NCBI GenBank assembly: GCA_963663375.1
Contig: OY760195.1
Span: 434,001 to 498,000 of the forward strand
Source: JAYREN01 sp963663375
Lineage (GTDB): Bacteria; Acidobacteriota; Holophagae; Holophagales; Holophagaceae
Reading direction: 5' to 3'
DNA: 64,000 nucleotides
How positions within the stretch are numbered: position 1 is the stretch's first letter; each line of letters opens with the position of its first letter. The notes below the pieces were generated by a model. It searched no databases, was not told the DNA's origin, and saw only the letters and a list, made by a program, of their open reading frames with translations. The position numbers and the translations under genes were made by a program. Shown here piece after piece: positions 18,694 through 27,579 of this stretch.

Positions 18694-20775
18694 ATGGATC
18701 ATCCCTTTCCCATCCTGGGTCTCTCCGGCGGCATCGCCTCGGGCAAGAGCTTCGTGGCAGGTTTACTCGCCCAACGGGGGTGGGCCGTCGTCGATGCGGA
18801 TCACGTGGCCCGGGAGGTAGTGGCGCCGGGCTCTGAGGGGCTGAAGGCGCTGGCCATAACCTTCGGCGAGGCGATCCTGACGCCGGAGGGAAGCCTGGAT
18901 CGGGCCAAGCTCGGCACCTTGGTCTTTGCCGACCCTGCCCTCCGCACCCGACTTGAGGCGATCCTGCACCCCCTGATCGAGGCGCGAGTCGCCCACCTGC
19001 TGGCGGCGCTTCCCGCCCACACGAAGGGCGCCCTGGTGGATGCGGCACTCTGGGTGGAACGCGGGAAGGCCCATGGCTTCGACGCCTTCTGGGTGGTGGA
19101 TGCACCGGAAGCACTGCGCATTCAGCGCATCATGGCCCGGGACGGACTCGACGAGAGCCAGGCGCGAGCCCGCCTACAGGCCCAGTCCAAGGCCGCTGAA
19201 AAGGCGCTCCACGCGGATCTGATCATTCCTAGCGATGGCCGAGATCTCTCATCCCTCCTGGAGAAGGCCGAGGCCCGGCTTCTGGCAAACTGGAGGGTCC
19301 GGCGCAGCCGCACCTGGAGAAAGCCCATGCCAGCACCCTTCCAGCCCCAGGAATTCCGTGACGTAATCGAAGCCCTGCTTTCCAGGGGAGGCGACTACGC
19401 GGAGCTCTTCGTGGAGCAGCGCCGGGCCTCGGGCCTGGGGATGGATGACGGTCGCATGGAGGATGTGCTGGCCAGCGAGACCTTCGGGGCAAGCCTGCGG
19501 CTGATCGAAGGCGAAATCACCCGCTTCGCGGATCTCATCGCGCCTTCCTTCGACGAATTGATGGAGGCCGCCGCCCTGCTGGCCGCCCCGGGAGCTGGAA
19601 AAGCCGCCGCAATCGGCGAACTGGAGGCGCTCCGCCACCCGACGCCGAACCCCATCGAGCGAGATCCCGCCACAGTTCCCCTGAGCGAGAAGGTCGCCCT
19701 GGTCAAGGGGGCCGAGGTTCTGGCCCGCAGCCATGGAGAGTCCCTGCTGGGAGGCGCCGTGCGCCAGGTGGCCGTGGGGTACGGCGACAGCACCCAGCGG
19801 GTGTGGATCGCCTCCGCGGAGCGTAAAGGCGACCAATGGCAGGCGGAGCTTTGCGAGGACTGCCGGATGCAGGGCGTGCTGCGGGTCAATGTGACCGCAG
19901 GCTCCGGTGACCAGCTTCAGACGGGCTATCAGGCCCTGGGCGAGGCCCGGGGCTTTGAGCTGTTTTCGGAAGAAGCCGTGGGGCGCACAGTGAAGGAGGC
20001 CGTGCGCCTCGCCATCCAGGCCCTTTCGGCCCAACCGGCCCCCGCAGGCACCTTCCCCGTCATCCTCTCCAGCAGCGCCGGGGGCACCATGATCCACGAG
20101 GCCTGCGGCCACGGCCTGGAGGCGGATCTGGCCCTGGCGGGCATGAGCGCCTTCGCAGGCAAGCTCGGGGAGCGGGTCGCAGCCGAGGGCGTGACGATCA
20201 TCGATGATGGCACCCTGCCCCACAAGCGCGGCAGCGCGGCGGTGGATGACGAGGGCCAGGCGCCCCAGCGGGTGGTGCTCATCGAGAATGGCATCCTGAA
20301 GCAGTACCTCCAGTCCCGGAAGACGGCCCGCCGCATGGGCGCGGAGGTCACGGGCAATGGCCGCCGGGAGAGCTATCGCCACCTGCCCATTCCCCGGATG
20401 CGCAACACCTTCCTGGCCCCTGGCACCGAGGCCCCCGAGGCGATCCTGAAGGACCTGGACCGCGGCCTGCTGGTGACCCACATGGGGGGCGGCCAGGTGG
20501 ACACCGTCACGGGCAATTTCGTGTTCCAGGTGACCGAGGGCTTCTGGGTGGAGGGCGGCCAGGTCCGCCATCCCATCAAGAACGCCACCCTGAGCGGTTG
20601 CGGGCCGGAGGTGCTGAAGCAGCTCACCCGCATCGGCTCGGACCTGCATCATTTCGACATCGGCACCTGTGGCAAGGATGGCCAGGGAGTGCCCGTGTCC
20701 GATGCGCTCCCCACCATTCTCTGTCCGGCCTTGGTGGTGGGCGGCACCGCCGAAGCCCTGCCCACCGTGCTCTGA
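18694..20775 (+). CDS. coaE-tldD: Dephospho-CoA kinase fused in frame to TldD-type metallopeptidase
   Basis: One uninterrupted frame of 693 residues holding two full-length proteins. Residues 1 to about 205 are dephospho-CoA kinase: P-loop GLSGGIASGKS, VVDADHVAREVV and a C-terminal LID-like LDESQARARLQAQ. Residues 212-693 are a complete TldD (about 482 residues) with the zinc motif HEACGHGLEAD. No stop codon separates them. An ATG at 19327 with a GGAGA ribosome-binding-like sequence lies exactly at the TldD N-terminus, so separate translation of TldD from an internal start is possible. The linker (RVRRSRTWRKP) is short and basic. Start at 18694 chosen because MDHPFPILGLSGG matches CoaE N-termini; the frame opens at 18622. 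The partner TldE/PmbA lies downstream. Confidence 0.85.
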   Translation: MDHPFPILGLSGGIASGKSFVAGLLAQRGWAVVDADHVAREVVAPGSEGLKALAITFGEAILTPEGSLDRAKLGTLVFADPALRTRLEAILHPLIEARVAHLLAALPAHTKGALVDAALWVERGKAHGFDAFWVVDAPEALRIQRIMARDGLDESQARARLQAQSKAAEKALHADLIIPSDGRDLSSLLEKAEARLLANWRVRRSRTWRKPMPAPFQPQEFRDVIEALLSRGGDYAELFVEQRRASGLGMDDGRMEDVLASETFGASLRLIEGEITRFADLIAPSFDELMEAAALLAAPGAGKAAAIGELEALRHPTPNPIERDPATVPLSEKVALVKGAEVLARSHGESLLGGAVRQVAVGYGDSTQRVWIASAERKGDQWQAELCEDCRMQGVLRVNVTAGSGDQLQTGYQALGEARGFELFSEEAVGRTVKEAVRLAIQALSAQPAPAGTFPVILSSSAGGTMIHEACGHGLEADLALAGMSAFAGKLGERVAAEGVTIIDDGTLPHKRGSAAVDDEGQAPQRVVLIENGILKQYLQSRKTARRMGAEVTGNGRRESYRHLPIPRMRNTFLAPGTEAPEAILKDLDRGLLVTHMGGGQVDTVTGNFVFQVTEGFWVEGGQVRHPIKNATLSGCGPEVLKQLTRIGSDLHHFDIGTCGKDGQGVPVSDALPTILCPALVVGGTAEALPTVL

Positions 20776-20811
20776 TATCCCACCCGCGCCCACTCGAACC
20801 CAGGATCAGCC

Positions 20812-21333
20812 ATGACACCCCGAATCCAGCTCCAGTTTGGTGATATCACCGCCATGGAAGTGGACGCCCTGGTGAACTCCACGGGGACCACGCTCCTGGA
20901 AGGTGGCCCCGTCCATAAGGCCGTCCATGAGGCCGCGGGCCCCGCCCTGGCCCAGGCCTGTCAGAAACTCGAGTCCTGCGAGCCAGGTGAGGTTCGCATC
21001 ACGCCGGGCTACCAGCTCAGGGCCCAATCCGTCATCCACACCGTGGCCCCCACCTGGATGGATGGCGCCCATGGTGAGCCCGAAGCCCTGGGAGCCTGCT
21101 ATACCGAGGCCCTGAAACTCGCCCGCAAGCAGGGCTTTCGCACCCTGGCCTTTCCCAGCCTGGGCAGCGGGCGCCAACCCCAGATTCCCCTGGAGGTCGC
21201 GGCCCCCATCGCCATCCACAGCATCCAGGCCTTTCTGGAAGAAAGCCCCATCCCCGAAAAAGTATTCCTGGTCTGTTTCGATACCACCACGTACCAGGCC
21301 TACCAGAAGGTTCTCCGCGAGGCCCTACCCTGA
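20812..21333 (+). CDS. Macro-domain protein, altered nucleotide loop
   Basis: 173-residue single macro domain. Family members bind ADP-ribose and remove O-acetyl or mono-ADP-ribosyl groups. The sequence keeps the usual order GDITAMEVDALVN, LEGGPVHKAVHEAAGPAL and FPSLGSG. The loop that normally reads VNAAN is VNSTG here, so the conserved Asn is lost, and activity cannot be assumed. It lies between tldD and pmbA; its stop overlaps the pmbA start (TGATG), so translational coupling is likely. Confidence 0.88.
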   Translation: MTPRIQLQFGDITAMEVDALVNSTGTTLLEGGPVHKAVHEAAGPALAQACQKLESCEPGEVRITPGYQLRAQSVIHTVAPTWMDGAHGEPEALGACYTEALKLARKQGFRTLAFPSLGSGRQPQIPLEVAAPIAIHSIQAFLEESPIPEKVFLVCFDTTTYQAYQKVLREALP

Positions 21334-22715
21334 TGTCCGAATCCGTCTTCCGCTCCTACATCCCCGAATCCCTCGAGCAGCGCCTCCAGGATGGCCTTCG
21401 CCATGCCCTCAGCCTGGGCGCCGACGGGGCCGAGGCCTACATTTCCGTTTCCCGCAGCCGCAAGGCCAAGGTGCAGAACGGGGCCCTGGAGGACCTGACC
21501 ACCAGCAAGCGCGGCGGCCTCGGCGTGCGCGTTCTGCGGGATGGCCGCACGGGTATTGCCACTACTTCCAATTTTTCACATCACAACTTCAACGACTTGT
21601 TCGCCCAAGCCTGGGAGCTCTCCGCTCTGGGCGATCCGGATCCCTGGCTCCGACAGGCCGAGCCGTCGGGCGTGGATGATCTGCCTACCCGCTACGATGC
21701 CCGGGCCGACGCCTTGACGCCCGAGGATCGCATCGCCCGGGCCATGACCCTCGAGACCGAGGCCCGGAAGGCCTCACCTAAAGTCTCCGCCGTTCGCCAG
21801 GCCGCCTGGGCCGATGGGGCAGGCGCCAGCCTGCTTCTCACCCAGAAGGGCGTGAGGACCGCCGACCTGGGCAGCTCCTGCTCCGCCTCCATCGAGCTGG
21901 CAATGCAGGAGGGCGAGGATCGCCAATCCGCCTGGCACTGGGACATGGGTCGCCATCCAGAGGCCATCGACCTGGCCGCCATCGGCCGCGAAGCCGCCCT
22001 CAAGGGTGAAGGCAAACTGAATCCCAGGCCCCTGCCCGCCGGCAAGTATCCCGTGGTGCTGCATCCCGAAGTGGCCGTGGATCTCCTGGGCCTAGTGGCG
22101 GGCATGCTATCGGCCGAAGCAGTGCTCAAGCAGCGCAGCCTCTTCGCGGGCAAGCTGGGTGAAGCCATCGCCTCGCCCCTGCTTACCCTCATCGATGATG
22201 GCCGCTTGATTCTGCCCAATGGTCAGGCGGGCCTGGGCAGCGAGCCCTGGGACGGCGAAGGCCTGCCCACCCGGCGCAATGTGCTGCTGGAAAAGGGCGT
22301 CCTCCAGACCTACCTGCACACCCTGAAGACCGCCGCCGAGATGGGCTGCGCGCCCACCGCCACCGCGGGGCGAGGCACTGGCAGCAATCCCGGTGTGACG
22401 ACCTTCAACCTCTTTCCCGAGGCCGGCAGTCAGAGCCCCGAGGCCCTCTACCACCTGGCCGATGGGGGTGTGCTCATCACCGAGATCATGGGCCTGCACA
22501 CGGTGGATCCCGTCTCCGGCGACCTCAGTGTGGGTGCCTCGGGTCTCCGCATCCGGAACGGCGTCCTCTGCGAAGCCGTGGATCAGCTCACCTTCGCGGG
22601 CAATCTGCGCGACTTCCTCACCCGCATCTCGGCCCTGGGCAACGACCTGCGCTGGTACGGCAGTCAGGCCGGGCTCACGATCCTGCTGGAGGAGATGGCG
22701 CTGGGCGGAGCCTGA
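21333..22715 (+). CDS. pmbA: PmbA/TldE-like subunit of the TldD/TldE protease
   Basis: 460-residue member of the U62 family. In E. coli, TldD and TldE form a heterodimer that degrades unfolded peptides and matures some RiPPs (microcin B17). TldE lacks its own zinc motif, and none is seen here. Family segments include KRGGLGVRVLRDGRTGIATTSN near the N-terminus and SNPGVTTFNLFPEAG with GLHTVDPVSGDLSVGASGL near the C-terminus. Start overlaps the macro-gene stop by one base. No RiPP precursor was found nearby. Confidence 0.9.
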   Translation: MSESVFRSYIPESLEQRLQDGLRHALSLGADGAEAYISVSRSRKAKVQNGALEDLTTSKRGGLGVRVLRDGRTGIATTSNFSHHNFNDLFAQAWELSALGDPDPWLRQAEPSGVDDLPTRYDARADALTPEDRIARAMTLETEARKASPKVSAVRQAAWADGAGASLLLTQKGVRTADLGSSCSASIELAMQEGEDRQSAWHWDMGRHPEAIDLAAIGREAALKGEGKLNPRPLPAGKYPVVLHPEVAVDLLGLVAGMLSAEAVLKQRSLFAGKLGEAIASPLLTLIDDGRLILPNGQAGLGSEPWDGEGLPTRRNVLLEKGVLQTYLHTLKTAAEMGCAPTATAGRGTGSNPGVTTFNLFPEAGSQSPEALYHLADGGVLITEIMGLHTVDPVSGDLSVGASGLRIRNGVLCEAVDQLTFAGNLRDFLTRISALGNDLRWYGSQAGLTILLEEMALGGA

Positions 22716-22798
22716 AGCGCCGGACTTTCGGGAGCATCTCCATCTCGTTAGACTTGAGGGTTTGCATTTGCCTGCGCCTTCACTCTCTCGAGGTCCCC

Positions 22799-24508
22799 AT
22801 GTCCCTTGCCGCCGCCCGCGAATACCTTGCCTTTCCCCATCTGGAAGCCGATCTCCGGGCCGAACTGGAGCCCCTGGTCGCTTCCGCGGAAGCGGGGGAT
22901 GCGGCGGCGCTGGCAGAGGTGACGGACCGGTTCTTCGAGCCTCTGGCCTTCGGCACCGGCGGACTGCGGGGGATCATGGCGGCGGGATTGCGGCGCATGA
23001 ACAAGCCCAATATCCGTCGAGCCACCCTGGCCTTGGCCCAGGTGGCCAAGCGGCGCGCCCCCAACGGCAAGACCGCCATCGTGGGCTATGACACCCGCCT
23101 GCAATCGGATGTCTTTGGCCGCGAGGCCGCACGGGTGCTGGCGGATGCGGGCTACACCGTGTACCTGGGCGACCGCCCGCTGCCGACTCCCTTCCTCTGC
23201 TACGCCATGCGCAAGCTGGGCACTACCTGCGGCGTGATCGTGACGGCCAGCCACAATCCCAAGATCTATAACGGCTACAAGGCCTACGACGACCAGGGGG
23301 GCCAGGTGGTGGCGCCCTGGGACACAGAAGTCGAGGCGACCATGGCCGCCCTGCCCCTGGTGCCGGTGCCCCCCAGCGAGGCCGCCGATGCCCGCATCGT
23401 GCCCATCCCCAAGGAGGTCGAAGAGGCCTTCTACGCCATGAGCCTGGGCTTCCTGGCCCGCCCCAAGGTCTTCACGCCCGCCAAGATCCTGTTCACGCCC
23501 TTCCACGGCACGGGCATCGCCTTCGTGCCCGAACTCTTCAAGCGCGCGGGCCTGCCCCTGGATGTTTGCGCACGGCAGGCCGTGCAGGACGGCACCTTCC
23601 CCACGGCGCCCCGGCCCAACCCCGAGGAGATGGCCGCCTTCACGGTGCCCCTGGAGGACGCCGAGCGGCTGCAGGTAGATGCCATCCTCGCCAACGATCC
23701 CGATGCGGATCGCCTGGGGGTGGTGCTCAAGCACAAGGGCCGGTGGATGCAGATGACCGGCAACGATATGGCTGCGCTCACCCTGGATTATCTGGCAACT
23801 CAGCATCACACCACGGGCTCGGTGGTGACTACGGTAGTGACCTCCGACTTCCTGGCGGAAACCGCGAAGGCCCACGGCATGCCCACGGTCTGGACGCTCA
23901 CGGGCTTCAAGAACATCGCAGTCTGCATGCACCGACTCGTGGAAGTGGGCGAGACCTACGCCTTTGGCGCCGAAGAGAGCATCGGCATGTGCCCCTCCAG
24001 TGAAATGCGCGACAAGGACGGCGTAACGGCGGCGCTGATCGTGGCGGAGATGGTGGGTCACTACAAGGCCAAGGGCCAGAACCTCATGGAAGCCGTGGAG
24101 GAGCTCCAGCAGCGGGTGGGCGTCTTCCACAACCGCCTGGTAAACCTGGAGGATCCCAAGCCCGGCGGTGCCCAGCGCTTTGCCGAGGCCATGACGCGCA
24201 TCCGCCAAGCGGGCCTGAAGGAATTCGCGGGCGAAAAGGTGGTGAGCTGGGAGGATTTCTCCACGGGCCTGCTGCACCGCATCGATGGCACCTCCGAACC
24301 CATCCTGGACCGCCCGGAGCGCCGGGACGTGGCTCTGGAAATGGAAAAGAGCAATGTGCTGAAGTTCCGCTTCGCCTCGGGCGCCTTCGCGGCCTTCCGC
24401 CCCAGCGGCACGGAACCCAAGCTTAAGGTCTACCTGCAGAGCCGCAGCACGCCGGAACTTCTGGACCGCATGGAAGCCGAAGCCCGCAAGCTGCTGGGAC
24501 TGGGTTGA
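22799..24508 (+). CDS. Phosphoglucomutase/phosphomannomutase (alpha-phosphohexomutase family)
   Basis: 569-residue enzyme that interconverts 1- and 6-phosphosugars. It has the phosphoserine loop TASHNPKIYNGYK, the Mg-binding DPDADRLG, the sugar-binding loop EESIG and a C-terminal phosphate-binding segment RPSGTEPK, in the order of the four-domain family. Its length and the GTGGLRG motif fit the phosphoglucomutase-2/PgcA branch. The ATG at 22799 follows GAGG; an upstream in-frame start at 22754 adds 15 unsupported residues. Confidence 0.92.
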   Translation: MSLAAAREYLAFPHLEADLRAELEPLVASAEAGDAAALAEVTDRFFEPLAFGTGGLRGIMAAGLRRMNKPNIRRATLALAQVAKRRAPNGKTAIVGYDTRLQSDVFGREAARVLADAGYTVYLGDRPLPTPFLCYAMRKLGTTCGVIVTASHNPKIYNGYKAYDDQGGQVVAPWDTEVEATMAALPLVPVPPSEAADARIVPIPKEVEEAFYAMSLGFLARPKVFTPAKILFTPFHGTGIAFVPELFKRAGLPLDVCARQAVQDGTFPTAPRPNPEEMAAFTVPLEDAERLQVDAILANDPDADRLGVVLKHKGRWMQMTGNDMAALTLDYLATQHHTTGSVVTTVVTSDFLAETAKAHGMPTVWTLTGFKNIAVCMHRLVEVGETYAFGAEESIGMCPSSEMRDKDGVTAALIVAEMVGHYKAKGQNLMEAVEELQQRVGVFHNRLVNLEDPKPGGAQRFAEAMTRIRQAGLKEFAGEKVVSWEDFSTGLLHRIDGTSEPILDRPERRDVALEMEKSNVLKFRFASGAFAAFRPSGTEPKLKVYLQSRSTPELLDRMEAEARKLLGLG

Positions 24509-25317
24509 CCGCCGGAGTCTCCTCCAGGTGCGGTGAATCCGAGGCCAGCCCGGCCAAACTCTGGGCTGGCCGAAACTTCTGCACCCTCACGGTCGTTCTC
24601 CTGCTGGCCGCCATCTCCTGCCAGCACCCGGATGCGGGACCCCGACCCCTTGGAGGGCGCCCCCTGGCGGTCCGCCTGGATTGCCACGGAGGAGATCCGG
24701 ACCGCGGCATCGATGAGTGTTACGGCGAGGCCTTGAGGAACCGCCTTGCCAACCAGGCCCAGGTCCTGAGCAAGGAACAGACTGACACCGCCGGGTTCGC
24801 CTCCCTCGTCGTGCACCTGAGGATCCTGGACAGCCGCGCGAAAGTTGTGGGGAACGCGGCGCTTGATGGATTCACCTCCGGCTTCAGTTCGGGGTGGAAG
24901 GCCACGGGAAAGACCGGCAGCGATCCCAAGTCGACCCTCACGGATGCCGCGGCGGGCGTCGTAGTCGGTACGCTTTTCGGGGTGGTGGCGGCTCCGGTGA
25001 ACGCCGCAACCGCCGAAGCCCGTGCCATCTACCACAACGCGCGCCTTGGGTACAAGCCTCGGCATGTCGTCGTGAAGGTATCCCTCATTCCAGGCCCCGA
25101 CCAAGCGGAGACGCCCCTCTTCGAGACCACCGCCTTCGAAATCGTGAAGGCCATGCGGCCCATGAAGAATGCCGAGGCCCGGGAGCCGGGCCGACTCATG
25201 AAGGAAGAGGCTTACGCCCTGGCCAAGGTGGTCTCGACCCACATGGAACGGGACTTCGCCTGGAAACCAGGACCTCAACCCAGGCGAAACCCCAACGAAG
25301 GCGAGAACCCTCTCTAG
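24505..25317 (+). CDS. Putative lipoprotein of unknown function
   Basis: 270-residue protein I do not recognise. A hydrophobic stretch ending in LLLAAISC (Cys near 39) looks like a lipobox, so it is probably a lipoprotein. A Gly/Ala/Val-rich segment near 140-175 (AAAGVVVGTLFGVVAAPVNAA) could be a membrane or glycine-zipper segment. The TTG start overlaps the stop of the phosphohexomutase gene; no better start is seen in frame. Its TAG stop overlaps the stop of divIVA on the other strand within CTAG. Confidence 0.65.
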   Translation: MTAGVSSRCGESEASPAKLWAGRNFCTLTVVLLLAAISCQHPDAGPRPLGGRPLAVRLDCHGGDPDRGIDECYGEALRNRLANQAQVLSKEQTDTAGFASLVVHLRILDSRAKVVGNAALDGFTSGFSSGWKATGKTGSDPKSTLTDAAAGVVVGTLFGVVAAPVNAATAEARAIYHNARLGYKPRHVVVKVSLIPGPDQAETPLFETTAFEIVKAMRPMKNAEAREPGRLMKEEAYALAKVVSTHMERDFAWKPGPQPRRNPNEGENPL

Positions 25318-25877
25318 CTTCCCGCGGGGGGCAGCCTGGGGAAACCATGGGGTGCCGTGGAGGCGGACTGGTCGATGCGCTGCGCCTGGCCTTCGTCCAG
25401 CTTGCGGGTGGATTCTGCCGGGGGGAACATCTCCGGGGCCTCCTCCTGGAGAAACCGCTTGGTGCGGGCCATGAGGGCGTCGATCTCCTGGAGGAAGCGC
25501 ACTCGCTCCAACTTGAGGTTGCGCATGACCCCTTCGATTTCCACCACCCGATGGTGGGCATCGCGGACGATCTCGTCGGCCTTGAAATCGGCCTCCTTTA
25601 GAAGCAGGGCCTTTTCGCGGTTGGCCGCATCCAGGAGCTCTTCCTTGGTCTTCTGGGCATGGAGCAGGGTCTCGCGGAAGATGCGGTCCTGATCCTGGTA
25701 CTGCTGCAGGCGCTCCCGCAGATCCAGCACCTCATCCCGGAGCTTGGAATTCTCGTGCTGAACTTCTTCCCACTCGGCAGCCACCTCGTGGAGGAAGGCC
25801 CGAACCTCATTCTCGTCGAGACCGCGAAAGCCCTTCTCGAACTCTCGGCGCTGGATGTCCAGGGGAGTGAACTTCAT
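25314..25877 (-). CDS. divIVA: DivIVA-domain protein
   Basis: 187-residue coiled-coil protein. The N-terminus (MKFTPLDIQRREFEKGFRGLDENEVRAFLHEVA) is the DivIVA membrane-binding and dimerisation signature. The middle (about 35-140) is heptad-rich coiled coil, followed by a short disordered tail. Family members mark cell poles or septa and organise wall growth. It lies 7 nt downstream of yggT, which is a common pairing in division-linked loci. Confidence 0.9.
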   Translation of the reverse strand: MKFTPLDIQRREFEKGFRGLDENEVRAFLHEVAAEWEEVQHENSKLRDEVLDLRERLQQYQDQDRIFRETLLHAQKTKEELLDAANREKALLLKEADFKADEIVRDAHHRVVEIEGVMRNLKLERVRFLQEIDALMARTKRFLQEEAPEMFPPAESTRKLDEGQAQRIDQSASTAPHGFPRLPPAGS

Positions 25878-25884
25878 GGATACC

Positions 25885-26139
25885 TCAGGAGGCGAAACCG
25901 CGCTGGAGCAGGTTTTGGAGAACCCAGAGCACCAGGATGGCGATCATGGGACTGAAGTCCAAGCCGAGGTTCCCCGGCATCAGGGAGCGGATGGGATGCA
26001 GCAGGGGATCGACCACCGCATGCAGGCCCCTGACCAGCGGATTCCGAGGGTCGGGGCTGAACCACGACATCAGGCTGGAGGCCACAATCAGCAGGATGAG
26101 ACCCTGGATCGCGTAGTGGGCAATGAGAACGAGGATCAT
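25885..26139 (-). CDS. yggT: YggT-family membrane protein
   Basis: 84-residue integral membrane protein with two hydrophobic segments (about 2-25 and 58-78) around the conserved loop SWFSPDPRNPLVRGLHAVVDPLLHPIR, typical of YggT. The function is poorly known; linked to division or osmotic tolerance in some bacteria. I chose the ATG at 26139; a longer frame to 26220 would overlap the bshA start on the other strand. Confidence 0.85.
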   Translation of the reverse strand: MILVLIAHYAIQGLILLIVASSLMSWFSPDPRNPLVRGLHAVVDPLLHPIRSLMPGNLGLDFSPMIAILVLWVLQNLLQRGFAS

Positions 26140-26206
26140 GGGCACGCCGTGGACATAGAGCCCATCATAGACTTGATCGGCCCGCTTCGGCACCCAGGAG
26201 CCTTCC

Positions 26207-27352
26207 ATGCGCATCGGCATTTCCTGTTATTCCACCTTTGGCGGCTCCGGCGTGGTGGCCACGGAAGTCGGAAAGGCCCTGGCGGCGCGGGGTCACGAGG
26301 TCCATCTCCTGAGTCCATCGGTGCCTCCCCGGTTGCTGGGTTTCGAGGACCGGGTCTGGTTCCACGAGGTGACGGCCAGCCCCTACCCGCTTTTCGAGGC
26401 CGCCCCCTTCTCCATCGCCCTGGCCTCCAAGATGGCCGATGTGGCCGAGCATCACGGCCTGGAGATCCTGCACGCCCACTACGCCATCCCCCACGCCAAC
26501 GCCGCGCTGCTGGCGCGCATGGCCGTGGGCGGCAACCTGAAGGTGGTCACAACCCTGCACGGAACGGACATCACCGTGGTGGGCGCGGACCCCAGCTACC
26601 TCCCCATGGTCCGGCTCGCTATCCGCGAGAGCGATGCCGTCACCGCCGTTTCCGCCTACCTGCGGGATGAGACCTACCGCACCTTCAACGTGGATCGGGC
26701 CATCGACGTCATCCCCAATTTCGTGGCCCCTCCCGAAGGCGCCCTCACGGATTGCCGCTCCTGGCTCGCCCCCTGCGACTCCGCAGTGCTCACCCACATC
26801 TCCAACTTCCGCCCCGTCAAGCGGGTCATGGACGTGATGAGGGTCTTCGAGCTCGTGCGACGGGAGCACCCCTGCCGCCTCGTTATGGTCGGCGACGGCC
26901 CCGATCGCGCCGAGGCCGAGGCCTACGCCCGCCAGCAGGGCTTCGAGGATGAAGTGCGCTTTACCGGCAAGCAGCTCAACATCAGCTCCGTGCTCGCCTG
27001 CAGCGATGTCTTTCTTCTGCCCAGCGCCACCGAAAGTTTCGGCCTGGCAGCCCTGGAGGCCATGGCCCATCGCGTGCCCCCTGTGGTCAGCCGAGTGGGT
27101 GGCTTGCCCGAAGTGGTGCGCCACGGCGTTGATGGCTTCCTGGAACCCCTGGGCGATGTGGCGGCCATGGCCGAGGATGTGCTAACCCTTCTGCGAGACC
27201 CTCGCCTGCGCAAGACCTTCGGCGCAGCGGCCCAGGAGCGCGCTCTCACAACCTTTGCCGAGGATCCCATCATCGACATGTACGAAGCCGCCTACGAATC
27301 TGCCCTGTCCGGTGCCAAACGGACCGTGGATTTTGGTTCCGGACCACGGTAG
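26207..27352 (+). CDS. bshA: N-acetyl-alpha-D-glucosaminyl L-malate synthase
   Basis: First enzyme of bacillithiol synthesis: a GT4 glycosyltransferase joining GlcNAc from UDP-GlcNAc to L-malate. It has 381 residues. The N-terminus MRIGISCYSTFGGSGVVATEVGKALAARGHEVH and the HYAIPHANAA and TTLHGTDITVVG motifs are distinctive for BshA. The donor-site motif reads SATESFGLAALEAMA near the C-terminus. bshB and bshC are not in this window. It ends 13 nt before the tRNA gene. Confidence 0.94.
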   Translation: MRIGISCYSTFGGSGVVATEVGKALAARGHEVHLLSPSVPPRLLGFEDRVWFHEVTASPYPLFEAAPFSIALASKMADVAEHHGLEILHAHYAIPHANAALLARMAVGGNLKVVTTLHGTDITVVGADPSYLPMVRLAIRESDAVTAVSAYLRDETYRTFNVDRAIDVIPNFVAPPEGALTDCRSWLAPCDSAVLTHISNFRPVKRVMDVMRVFELVRREHPCRLVMVGDGPDRAEAEAYARQQGFEDEVRFTGKQLNISSVLACSDVFLLPSATESFGLAALEAMAHRVPPVVSRVGGLPEVVRHGVDGFLEPLGDVAAMAEDVLTLLRDPRLRKTFGAAAQERALTTFAEDPIIDMYEAAYESALSGAKRTVDFGSGPR

Positions 27353-27365
27353 ACTAGCCCTTCAC

Positions 27366-27442
27366 GGCTGGGTAGCTCAGTTGGTTAGAGCGAAGGTCTC
27401 ATAATCCTTAGGTCGGCGGTTCGAATCCGCCTCCAGCCACCA
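27366..27442 (+). tRNA. tRNA-Met (CAT anticodon), CCA encoded
   Basis: 77-nt cloverleaf: acceptor GGCTGGG/TCCAGCC (one G-T pair), D stem GCTC/GAGC, anticodon loop CTCATAA with anticodon CAT, T stem GGCGG/CCGCC with loop TTCGAAT, discriminator A and encoded CCA. The pair closing the anticodon loop (31-39) is a T-T mismatch. The body resembles elongator tRNA-Met; tRNA-Ile2, whose C34 is modified to lysidine, has the same anticodon and cannot be excluded. Its 3' end is part of the direct repeat bounding the downstream island. Confidence 0.93.
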
Positions 27443-27479
27443 CTGAAGCAAAGCCCCGACACCACTAGGTTTCGGGGCT
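27425..27479 (+). repeat. Left direct repeat (attL-like): tRNA 3' end plus terminator
   Basis: 55 nt covering the tRNA T arm, acceptor 3' strand, CCA and following hairpin. An ungapped copy with 48 of 55 identical positions lies at 54729-54783 in the same orientation, bounding 27.3 kb of accessory genes. This is the arrangement left by tRNA-targeted integration. Confidence 0.8.
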
Positions 27480-27486
27480 ATTTTGA
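27452..27486 (+). terminator. Rho-independent terminator after the tRNA
   Basis: 8-bp stem AGCCCCGA (27452-27459) and TCGGGGCT (27472-27479) with a 12-nt loop, followed by ATTTTGA, 9 nt after the tRNA CCA. Confidence 0.75.
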
Positions 27487-27579
27487 TGCCGCAAGTGATC
27501 AGCATTTATGAAGACCGAATTTGCCCATTTTTGAGTAGGGGTACACTCTGACGGTACGATTGGACACTACCGAATCATG

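Noticed and set aside
19249..20793. 514-codon antisense frame in tldD
   Set aside because: Mirror of tldD codon bias, no independent support.
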